Shown piece after piece: positions 1-11,300 of a stretch of DNA of 37,569 bases. The first letter of the stretch is position 1. Each line of letters opens with the position of its first letter. Location of the stretch: assembly GCA_033557835.1 (NCBI GenBank), contig JAWQRO010000506.1, positions 1-37,569 of the forward strand, written 5' to 3'. This DNA comes from Helochares maculicollis. Lineage: Eukaryota; Arthropoda; Insecta; Coleoptera; Hydrophilidae. Both the position numbers and the translations under genes were made by a program. Under the pieces are notes generated by a model, which did not search any database, had not been told where the DNA came from, and worked only from the letters and a program-made list of their open reading frames with translations.

Positions 1-22
1 TATATATATATATATATATATA
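1..22. repeat. (TA)n microsatellite at the window edge
   Basis: Eleven TA units open the window, so the tract may extend further left. It abuts the 3' end of the Penelope-like reverse transcriptase remnant, which has another (TA)n tract on its other side at 1959-2011. Confidence 0.95.
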
Positions 23-1950
23 TTATTTTGTTTTTGAACTGAAGGCTGGTATTATATTGAATTTGACGAATTTCTTTTTGTGGACGTAAATACCTAGATT
101 AATAAAGGGAATTGGGACGTATTTTGAATTTTTAAGATGTTTTGGTTTTCCTTCTGCGGTTTCGTTGATATTTTTCGATAAGATTGTAGTTTTTATTAAT
201 TTATGTGAGTAATTTTCCAAAGAGGATTTCGTTATTTTTTATCTTTTCTGCTATGAATTGTTCGTCTGATAATTTACTGGACTCTATGATGATATTTATT
301 AGAATGTTTTGCTTTTTTGCTATTGGGTGGTTTGAGTCGAGATGTATATATCTCCAGCTGTGTGTGTATCATTTTGGTATCAATTTGTTGTATCGTCTTC
401 GTATATTAATAATGTCTAGGATTGAAATGTTGTTGTTAGTTTTTATTTTCATGGTGAAGGATAATTTAGGGTGAAAGTTATTGAATATGTTTAGTAATTT
501 CTTAGTTTTGTTAAAGTAATATGTTAGTATGATGTCGTCTCCGTATCTGAAGCAAAAGAAAGGTTTGGAATGAAATTTGCTTAAACATTCTTCATCTAGC
601 TATTCAATTGTTAAATTGGCTATTGCAGCTGATAATGGTGACCCCATGGGGCAACCAAAGATTTGCTGGTTGTATTTGTCTTAAAATATCAAATATGTAG
701 AGTTAAATCAGAGCTGAACTTAGTCTGTGAGTTTTTAAATTTGTCCTAGAATTTTTATGATATCGATGAGTTAATTGATGGGGATGTAGATGAAGAGTGA
801 TGTGACGTGTAGAGATATAGTTTTATTTTATTTGTGTACGGATTTGGTATTTAGTTTTTATGAAGTCTACTGAATTTATTATGGAGTGGTTTTTTTTAAT
901 TTATATTTTGGGCATTATATTTGAAAGGAATTTTATAATTTTTATATAGAAGCTTCAATTGAACTTACAATGGGTCGAAAGAGCCCATCTTTTTTATTTA
1001 TTTTTGGTAGAAAGTAAATTCTTAATGGTTTGTAATTTTTAGCTGAGTCTGTTTTTGTTTCTTTATTTCAATTATTTTGTTGTACCATTTGTGTTGCTTT
1101 CTGTTTCAACTGTTTTGGTGGGATTTCTTGCTAGTTTATATATGTTATTCCGTCTGGTAGTTTTTTGTTTCAGGTTTTTCTATGTGTACTGTTTTATTAG
1201 GTATAACAGTTTTTTATCTTTCGTTTGCTGTTGTGATAATGATCTCAGGATTTTCTTCTTTTAATTGTAGAGTTTCTCTGAAAATATTGCTCACATTTGT
1301 TTTTAATTTCTTCTGCTTTTGTTTTTTATAGTTGTTTATAACTTTGCTAATGTTTATTACTGTCTTCCTAATTACATTTTGAGTTTGTTTGTCATATGGG
1401 TTGATTAATTGTTCTATATTTTTTATAGTTTTTAAGGTATTTAATTAATTGTTGTTTGTTGGAAAGTTAAATATTGGTCTTAAGCTTAAACAATACAAAA
1501 CATTTTCTGATATGCTTGTTTTTGTGAAGTTGGTTATCTTGTTTGGGTTTGGTTTATGGTTTAGAATTTATTTTCTAGTTAGGGATTGTAAGTTCTTACA
1601 TTACTTTTTATTTACATACTGGAAGGTTTTGTTATAAATGTTAATATGTAGTTCAATATATGTTTTATACCAGTCTTATATTAGTCTATCCTTTAGGACG
1701 TTGTTTTGTTGGTTTAAAGTGTATTGTAGTCATGATATCTTATAGTGATTGATATCGTTAGTTTGATTAATTTGTTGTAGAATATGTCTCTAATTATTTT
1801 GAATTCATTAATTTCTTGATGTTTTTTTTGAAGACTCGATGCAATTCGGGATAATGTTTTTGCTCTTACGAGTTAGTAAAAAAATTCTTCTGTTGATTGC
1901 CTATGCTAGCTTCTTTTTGGTGTTGCTGCTTTAGTTTTTTAGCGGTATTA
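23..1950 (-). pseudogene. Decayed Penelope-like element, reverse transcriptase region
   Basis: Read on the minus strand in shifting frames, this is a reverse transcriptase of the Penelope-like (PLE) family, which copies element RNA into the genome. Visible landmarks in order are GCPMGSPLSAAIANL (about 616-660), the palm motif FRYGDDI (about 530-550, where family members usually have RY-V/A-DD), FHPKLSFTMKI with a following ILDI that matches the PLE 'FLDVLV' block (about 430-475), a 'THSWRYIHLDSNH' block like the PLE 'THTDRYLHYNSHH', and KYVPIPFINLG near 90-130. The stretch up to about 1950 is more decayed; YKLARNPTKTVE near 1100-1150 resembles the PLE N-terminal region. Stops and frameshifts are numerous, so it is dead. 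The GIY-YIG endonuclease that normally follows is not seen: the reading ends at the (TA)n tract or continues outside the window. Confidence 0.75.
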
Positions 1951-1957
1951 TTTGTCG

Positions 1958-1958
<1 letters not shown>

Positions 1959-2011
<53 letters not shown>
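1959..2011. repeat. (TA)n microsatellite
   Basis: Nearly pure alternating TA with one TAAAT interruption. It marks the 5' limit (in element orientation) of the Penelope-like remnant. Confidence 0.95.
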
Positions 2012-2012
<1 letters not shown>

Positions 2013-3754
2013 CCAACTTCAAATGGCAAATATTACGAGCTACTTCAAGGTGATTATTTGCAATTGCATGCATTTTCCAAATCAAATAGGAAAACAAACG
2101 TTCATCACAAACATATATTTCATACTCAGAAGTCCTAAAATTAGCTAACTAATATGTAATGCTGTAATTAGTTTTCCTTATATTTCTGTTTATTCAAATC
2201 ATCCGAATAATTATGAGAATCATCAGTAATATTGATCACAATTTTTCGTCTATGTACAACATATTTATCAATTCTACATTTCTGAAATGAATGATTATCT
2301 TTATGATTTTATCTATAAGCGTAACGAGAAGGATTGACATACTCGGTATTTGCTGGAATTAAAAAAAAAATCAAATCTTCAGAAAAGAAACTTAAATCAG
2401 CAAATATTTAATTCACCGTAATGTTTATGAGATATGAAAACGTAACTAATACAAATACATTCAAACTCTTTATCAGAGTTTCAAAAAATACCTAAATTGC
2501 TATATATTTTTTCTTTATGGTCCAATAGCTCAATGAAAAAGATATTCTGCAAAACTGTAAAGAAAATCATAATTTGGAAGAAAACACAACTATGCATTCT
2601 GTAGCAAAATTATAAGATTCTTTATCTATCGAGATGGTTTTTTGAACACTTGTATGATTTAGTCTATAGACGCAAAAAGGGCAAATAAATTGTGCTAACA
2701 AATAGATAATTACTTTAAGATGAAATTTTTTATAATATTCAAAAACCCTTGAACCACCACGATACAAATTTGTTAACACGTAAGGCAGTAATGAAGTTTT
2801 TGTTAGGTTAATTTGTACCAAATTACATTTCCGTCAAAAACTTATAATTAAAAAGTCTCAATTAAAACAGATAAACCAATTGAACAAAATGTTATTATGC
2901 ATAATACTAAATAGGCTAGAATTGAAAATTAAAAAGATAATGGACTATACACTACTTTTTGATATGACTGACCGTATCATGATTCTAAAATAACAGATTA
3001 AAATGATTTTTTATCTTTGTTTAAAGTCCAAGTTATATTCTTAAAAACTTTGTAGAAAACAAAACAAGGAACAGTCAAAACACGGTAGAGCTTACGAGAA
3101 TGATGGATATAATAACATACTGCACTCAATCTGTAAAAACCGTTAATTATCTACCAACTTTGTATAAGGTTTTGCATTATCTTGGTAGAACTAATGAGAT
3201 TACTTTTCCTGTTTAAGTGCATAATTGTCTATCTATTCGCAGTATATTGTTCAATAGATCGTTGTGTTCTTAGTTCGAAGCTTTAAAATACGATTCTCTA
3301 AAAACCCCACCAAACAGACAGCATTATCTGATATGCTTCAAAAATTGATTAAATATTTTAATGCAGCGGCACAAATTTCATTCCATGAAAACACTAAAAA
3401 CCCGTATTTCGAGCTAAGAGATTAAACGTAGGGCCTTGAAATAATCATTAACGGTATAATTCTATAACTAATGCCTTTGTTGTGTCTTCTTCAGCTTCAT
3501 CTGGTCATCCAACGTGGTACACTTTCAACATCAAATCCGTAGAATCGACATTTTGCAAAACAGATTTGACGTTGTAATAATACATTATTTTGGTAGAATG
3601 CTTTTGATCGCTAAGTAGTTACATAATAATTATATTATATAAGAGGGTTGCAAAAGTGAAATAAGTGTAAATAGAATAAAAATTTTATGGCAACAGATGT
3701 AAAGATACAAAATAAAATAAATATTCAACTTGTGTGTCAAATGTTAAGACATAT
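2012..3754. other. AT-rich interval, no gene seen
   Basis: Both strands carry only short, compositionally driven open frames. It lies just downstream of the nAChR stop codon, so its right end should include that gene's 3' UTR. I found no convincing AATAAA on the minus strand close to the stop. Confidence 0.6.
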
Positions 3755-3976
3755 TTAGAGGGAGTAAGCGATGGCTAAAATTGCAAAGAGGAGAGTGTAA
3801 AATATGAAAGAAATTCTGTCAATAGCCGCTGCTAATAGAATCCAATCTTGTTGATTCGAAGATGCAGATCCAGAACCAATCATTTGGTGCTCATCGTTGG
3901 TGTTATGCTCCTCAAATTCAGTAACTTGATGGTCTCTCATTTCTTCTGCAGTTGTTCTATGCGTACTCATGGCCGC
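3755..3976 (-). CDS. nAChR exon 8: end of cytoplasmic loop, TM4, stop
   Basis: The acceptor reads tttctag followed by GCGGCCATG, in phase 0. The exon encodes residues 365-437. An acidic, polar end of the intracellular loop is followed by TM4 (WILLAAAIDRISFIFYTLL). The stop comes after AIAYSL, so there is almost no extracellular tail. Confidence 0.93.
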   Translation of the reverse strand, partial: AAMSTHRTTAEEMRDHQVTEFEEHNTNDEHQMIGSGSASSNQQDWILLAAAIDRISFIFYTLLFAILAIAYSL

Positions 3977-6900
3977 CTAGAAAAGTTATTTTAATTTAAA
4001 TAAATTGCATAAATAGTAAAATACAACAAAAAAGTTGAAGCTTTTACCTGTGAATTTAAGTGACTTAGTCCCAGCCACGCCCCAAGCCTTCCAGACAGCG
4101 GCTGTTTGATGATCCATGGAAGGGGCTTTGTATGTTTCGTCCTTGAAAGCCACAATACCAAAATTGAATTGGCCATCGAGAAGCAAATTATGTACAAACT
4201 GCTGCTAAAAAAGAATACTGAAAATCGAATTACTAGAATTTTTTAGACTGCCAACAGTGAGTTCAGTTTACCTATTAAGGGCGTATGATTTCCCATAGCC
4301 GGTAATTTTTGTGTAAAATACAACATAAACAACGTTATTATAACGGCAGTTGTTGCATTCAAAATGATTTTCTCTCCTGCTTGAGGTGGCAGCCAGAAGT
4401 TCATTAGTGTCAACATGATAATTGCTGAAAAATACATATTTGATGTTGTGTCATGCATACAAAAATTTCAGGAAATTTAGCTGGCTTTGAAGATCTATTT
4501 TAATAAATGCTAATATTAATTTTTATATGTAATGTGTATTTTAACTTTAAGTTGCATTTAAACAGTTTGATCTCTTTAAGTATAAATTAAGGTGTCTTAT
4601 GGTCTTCAAAACATAGCAAGTCCATACAAATTAATAAGTTAATGAAATGAAAAATCCGCTAACATTTTCTATCGCATAAAACGTCGCCAAAATCAAAACT
4701 TAAAATACGAAACGAAAAAAAATTAATGTTGGCAGCCGTGAAATAAAATATCATAGCGAAGAACACTAATTGTGTCAAAGATGTGTGTCGAAATAGTGAT
4801 TTGAGAAATTATATTTCCTTATTAAGAAACCATCATTGTAAAAAATTATAGAGTACACATGTGACTCAAACCAATTTAAAATGCTCTTCAGTATTATTGT
4901 ATTAGGGTTAAAAGTTTAAATTATGAAAGATTAAAATTACTTATATATTCCAATTTGCTTATTACAACTTGCCAATGTTGCCAAATTTGAAAACAAAACA
5001 ATTTCCCAAAGAAGTCACAAATTTTATTTTATATGAAAATAAAGAAGCATAAACTTTTTTTAAGCTTATTTTATTAAAACTGGTCAAGCGTGTCCTACCA
5101 TTATTTTTGTTATTTTAGAATTAAGCACCATTTTTGTAGCTCGCGCACTGGATTCTGCTTTAGAGGCACTTTTGCCGCACTTCATTATGTATTCAGAATT
5201 AGGAAGGTATCTTAGGTAAACTGATTTTCTTCCTCTTCCACTGTCTAATGTAATAGCTGAAGTCTTCTAGATTTTTCTTTTTAGATACCTGACATCATTA
5301 TTGTTATCGAGCAAATGTATTGCCTTGGTGTTGTGATGGTTCTCAAGTTTCATTCGTAATCTCCTAAGCACGAATTTTGACAAACACCATGGGCATCAAG
5401 GAGTGACGATGAAACACTGTGTTCTTAACAAACTTAGGTGTATCTGCAGTGTTTCTTATAACTATGTTTTGAAAACACTGTAATATATCAATGTTGTTCT
5501 TAGAAAAGTTTTTTATAGTTCGCTAGTTTGGATTTTCGACCCATTAAACATTTCATTTCTTTTATCTGCGATTGAGTTCCTGATATTTCTTTTTAACATT
5601 TGCTTTCCACTAACAAGGATGGTCTGATAAAAGCTTAGCCTCCAAAGTAAAACAAAAATTTTGTAAAAGTGGCGATTTATTTCTCAACATTAGCTCTATA
5701 CCCTTGACCCAACAATTTTCCAACTTCTTTAATTCATCTGAAAAATATGTCTTCTCGAGGTCTGCAAGGTATGTCTTTGTTGCGGCGATGAGCTCTATAT
5801 TCGACACAAATTTTTGCCCAGTGAGTGACTTTTTCACGGGATCAAATCTGGAGCAGCAAATCGTAGTGCAAATAGACCAATTTGGCCGTGGCGCCAGCCG
5901 AGGTGTGAGCCGGTGCATTGTCATGGTAGAAGAGCACTTTTTCTTCGTTAAATGGGGCCGTTTTTCGCCAATTCGGCGTCGAATCGGACCGATAATTCGC
6001 TATAGTAGAGACCTGTGATCGTTATGTCATTTTTTAGATAGTTAATGTAGACTGCACCTTGTCCTGTGTCCATCACCTTTCCGCCCGAAATCCTTCGGAT
6101 TGCACTTAAACATCGTCAAACCCTTCTCTAAAGTGGTCTCACGATTGCGGCCACTTTCAAATTTGCGATCTGCTATTAGGAGATTAAGGATTTTTGTCAT
6201 GATATCCTCCGTGGTAGGTATTTTTGGGGCACCTGGGCAGTCTTCATCAAAAACCGACATGCGACCACATTGAAACTAGTTAAACCAATTTTTGATGGTC
6301 GCTATCAAAGGAGAAGAGCCACCGTACACAGCATCCAATTGCTCTTTGATTTCACTGCGCTATTTCCCTTCAAAAAACAAGAATCGAATCACCAACCCAT
6401 ATTGTTCTTTTTACATTTTTCAAAAATCTGCGGACACGCCCTCTTCCACACGCGGTCAAAATAAAGCTACGAGTCCGATTCGGCTAAAATTTTGACTGTA
6501 GCAGTCAACACGAATGTACTACACGGTAGTAAATATTTCTTGTAAAACTAGCACCATCGGGCGGTGAGGCTAAGTATATATCGAATCACCCTCGTAAGTC
6601 TGCATCTAGGGTCATTCCTGGAGACTTGGATGTATTTGCATTTTGCACCAGATTATTACCCGCTATAAATAAATAGTTGCCTTTCTCTTTGTTCTCTTTG
6701 GATACAGATATTTTCATTTAATTTGATATGACACTTTCTGTCCACCCATGAACAGTGTCAATGGCTGCTTCTTCTGGTTGTGACATTTCATATGTATATT
6801 TCTATATACATAAATAAACAGAGAGCTCAATACATTGAAGTATTGCGACTTTGAGTTTGAGTTCCGAATAGACATGTTCCAACTATACTCTAAAATGCTT

Positions 6901-8287
6901 GATTTCTATATATAATTAAAGTAGTTCAGTAAATTCACTTAACAACACGTTTTATAGGTTTGTTTTCAGCCTTTTTTTGTCAGATTTTGTCAAATCCCTG
7001 GGCAAACTCAGTAAATACTAAAACGCGTATCATCTTCAAGACCTTTTTCTATTCCTTTTATGATTCTCTGCACTTGTTCTACTGTGAAGAATCTACTGCG
7101 GAAGCCAAATTGATAAGTGGATATTAAATGCATTTCACACTTTAGTTACTGTATTAGTTTTTTTTAATTGTTTTTGTTTGTTGGGGCTCTTGTCAACTGC
7201 CATCACCGTGTCGCTCTTCTTTTCTCTGTTACCAATGTGCGAATTTCTTGTGCATTGTAATTCCTACAGTTTTTCGAATTATTTCATCAGTGCTTTTCTA
7301 CACTGCTTGTTGCAAGTCTATCACAAATTGCTCAGCTTCTTAACTTCGTGTTACGCTGTTTTTGATGGAACGTTTAATATTAATTAATAAATTCTATGGT
7401 TGATAAGAACAGTCTTATTGTCATTGCTAATGGTGGTTTCGTCCAGATTAAGCATGATCAAAACTTAGTCCGACGACTCGTCGTTTTCGTATTCTAGTTC
7501 AACACAGCTGATAGACCAGATCTGGAGTTTTATTCATATTTCTGGACCTCCAGTGGACAATACCATACATCAGCACTAGATGATACTGAGAAAAAACTTG
7601 GAATATTCTACCAAAATCTTTTACACTTAGAACTGAATCAACGAAACTATAAATTAATTTCATTAGTTAGGGATGTAATTTAATTTTAGTGCTAGTAATC
7701 GCATTAGATAAGCAAGGTCATAATACTTTTTTTACAATAGAACTCGATAAGTGGCAAATAACTAGTTTTGTAAAAATGCTGAAACGTCAAAAACTTCAAA
7801 CGACCCAATATAAAATTTTCTTTCTAAAATTAATTTAATACAAAGCTAAAGAGATGGAACAGAGTTTTTGTATATGTCTGGAAGGATAAATTTTTCATTG
7901 TAAATACAAATAACTATGTCCTATTCTTTAAAAATAAAGGAATCTGATAAATCAATTTAGAGAACGGAAAGTGCTGATGCTAAAAATGACACTAACTCCC
8001 TTGACAATAACTATGTAAATCTAAATCGCAGCTCAAAAGGATTCTAATTACAACTTGAAAGAGTCTGTTCGGGAAGGTAAAGAGATTTAGCTCAAAATAA
8101 ATAGTATACAGTATTCAGGTATGCAATTTAATTTTACTCTAAAAAAATTTACTATGCCTCTCGTAGCAATATCAAATGTAATTTGAAGAGTGAAATTCAA
8201 AGCGTAATCACGTCATAGCTGATAATGTTGTTATTAATGAAAATCAAACAGTTTCTAAAATTCAAGCAAGCGAAGGCTAATTTCGTG

Positions 8288-8349
<62 letters not shown>

Positions 8350-11300
8350 AATATCCAGTATTTGTAGTTAATTATGCTAAACTTAAATTTGGTTTGGAAA
8401 AATGTTCTATTTTCATATTTATAATATGTATAATTATTTTAATATCGCAAAACAATTGGAATTTTGTAGTAAACGTGGGATATTTTTGACTGTCTAACTG
8501 TGGGTATTACTAGCATAAATCGATAATCGCCTATAAAATAACTTTAGTTTATTTCTTTGTAGAAATTATTATATAACGTTCAATATTATCCCAATATTAT
8601 AGTTATCAATTTAATCTTTATAAAGGATTATTGTGTAGCTGAAAAATATTTTAAAATGTAGCTAGTAAATTTATTCAGTTGTTTATATTATTTTTCTGAA
8701 AGGTCATATCAAAAAGTGCTTACTTACCAAAGGCTGGTGTAATTATGAGAGCCTTGTACGAAGGCGATCTTCGTTGCAATGTTAAAGTAATTGTTATATC
8801 TGGGTATGCTTCCTCGCAGCAAGCGTAAAATTTAACATTCCTTACAGACGTCATGTCAACCAGTTGCCATTCCGTGCTTTGAAACAACATTTCTGACTGA
8901 AAAGTAAAAAGACCCATTTTAAAACCTAAATGATTAAGCTTTAATTCACATGAAGACCTATCAGTTTGCTTACCGATACAGCGGAGGAATTTATCATTTG
9001 CAAATCAATTTGTTCACCATGATAAGTCCAAGATCCGAACTGAAGGGAGCATTGCTGAGTATCAAAAGGCCAAAATCTAAGATTAAGATCACATAAAGCT
9101 GTGTATTGCGTTGGGGGCACCCACAGAATTTCGCCACCTTCGAAGACGAGGCAATGGGTGTTGCCATAACTATTAACCGCGGTTGCTGTTGCACTAAATA
9201 ATGAATAAACAAAAATAAGGGAATAGAAAGTATTAACGAAATAACAATAATATGAAAATAAGTAAGGCACCTATTATAGAGATAAATATCCGGTTGCCAA
9301 ATTTCATGCTCTGCCATATGTAGCGTTTTTAAGTCGCCATACTCTGCGGGATTCCACTTCAATTTGTCATCATCCCAATTCTGTCAAGGAGTCCAATGAT
9401 AGATATGAGCAGTTAAAGCGGTTTGGTTGAATTATTGTCAATAAACTTACCAGTCTTGTCCAGGAGTAAACGGTCATTGTTGATTTAAATTCATCGATTT
9501 CAACGTGTCTTATGGCAACTGAAAACCTTACTTTTGTTTTATTGTAATGCTGGGTAGGTCTAGCAAATTTGTCGTAGTTCAGGAGCAGGTCATGTCTTAA
9601 CTTATCTGTTAAAGTGGCATTCCACATGGATTTCGAGCCTATCTCTGCAACAAGCATTCAGTTGTCAAAAGAATTGATAAGAGCACTTCCTCTCAATGTA
9701 CATTTACAATGTTATGATTACCATTATCTGCAAACCAAGGTTGAGTATTATTTTTAAACGGCTTCTAAAGTTCAATGTTTAATTATCATGGAAATGCATT
9801 TCCTAGAGCTTATCTGGGAAATGCACTTTCTAGATACATCAGATATTTTTCATAGAATTCAAAAGGATAGGGATGAAATGAGATGTTACTTTATACAATT
9901 TGCAAATAGATTAGATTGGGACTCACTTGTCATTCACATGAGGTGAATGAAATGCCAACGATTACGCTTTTACAACTGAACAATAACGGTAGCGTCAGTT
10001 TCAATTGCCTTTTTGTTATGACACTTAACGCCTGTAATTTCTTTACCGACATCTCCTTGAGCTAAGCATATCTTGTAATTTTTATATTTATAGCTGTCTC
10101 GGCATTTTTGCAACAAATTAAAAAAAATATAGAAACTCATTTTTATTTGTTTGTAAGGGCATTAATAATTTAAATATTAGCAGGAGAAAAGCGCAACAAA
10201 TACTCATTTAGATTCATTTTGCATTTCAACAATGCAATTCTTTCTAGGAGATGTATTGTATGCAAATACAACCAGTAAAAAATTCAACACAACTTCGCCT
10301 TAAACTTAATACTTATGTCTAATTTGTTTTTTACTTAAGTTTTATTGATTGTGCAAAAATATGAGAATTATTGATTACATCGTCACCTTATTCTTTTTTT
10401 ATAAAACCTTAAAAAACTACATGCGTTGAAAAGTCTTTGGATTGACCGAAAGGTTGCGGCACAAACAAAATATCTATATCCTTGTGTGTTCTAACTTCTA
10501 CTAGAATACTGTCAAAGTTGTTGGTCTCAAAGTGGTGAAGTCGTTCAAAACGTCCGAAAACACAGTCGACCCACAAGGCTTTAGCCAGTATTTTAAGGAT
10601 TTACATGAAATTATTTTCATTGTCTTTCTCTATCATAGCAAAACTATCAATAAACAATATTACTGTGCATTTCTGGATCAAGTGAACTTCGAACTCAAAA
10701 CCAAGAACCCTCATTTTGCAAAGAAAAAAAATTTTTCGCAAAAATAACGCACAGACATATTCAGCTGCTGATGTGACCGATAAATGGCAGAAATTGAGTT
10801 ATGAGGTGATTTCATATCCGTTGTATCTGCCAGATTTAGTCCCCAGTAACTATTTGCACTTTCCCACACTGAAAAACCTCTCTCGCTGGAAAAAGTTTTC
10901 ACTCAAATGAAGAAGTCAAGGTGGAAACGAATGCCTACTTTGAAGGCCACGAAGCTTCACACTATCGAACCGGTATTGAAATATTGTAAGACCGTTACAA
11001 CAAATGTATTGGTCTAGATGAAGATTATGTCGAAGTATGAAGCCATATTTTCACTAAAAAACGTTCTTTCATTATTAGGTCAAAGACTTTTCAGCCCATG
11101 TAGTACATAAAGTTTGCATGCTTTCCAAGGTATACGCAAAAATCTTTATTATTAGCTTAACAGTTCTGTTTACGCATTTATTAGGCTGTCTTAAAAGTTT
11201 TCTCTGTTTTAATGAAATATGCTTTGTTGCTCTATATCTCAATAAATATTGATTTTTCTGTGTAGTGGTAAATATTGATTGATAGAGGATACTGTATACA

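Larger units (their letters stand above)
4425..8727 (-). other. nAChR intron 5 (4.3 kb)
   Basis: The donor at 8727 is G|GTAAGT and the acceptor before 4424 is tttttcag. The intron contains a minus-strand jockey-type LINE split by a mariner (5200-7480) and a long (TA)n tract (8289-8344). The parts at 4425-5200 and 7480-8288 are AT-rich with nothing I can name. Confidence 0.85.

Noticed and set aside
1055..1637. Phe/Leu/Val-rich plus-strand frames resembling membrane proteins
   Set aside because: They are antisense to A-rich reverse transcriptase coding sequence; T-rich antisense always reads as hydrophobic.
4199..4205. AG acceptors nearer to the nAChR TM3 exon body
   Set aside because: Joined to the previous exon they give a stop (ACA TAA) or shift the frame. 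The acceptor at 4218 keeps the frame and yields a full TM3.
5704..6018. 104-codon plus-strand frame over mariner A
   Set aside because: The minus strand carries the transposase motifs; this frame is its antisense.
8289..8489. Frame starting with Tyr-Ile repeats
   Set aside because: Translation of a (TA)n microsatellite followed by AT-rich DNA.
3755..9644. nAChR gene as a pseudogene
   Set aside because: All exons are open, all introns are GT-AG, phases agree, and a signal-peptide exon with matching phase exists. The odd TM2 alone is not evidence of decay.
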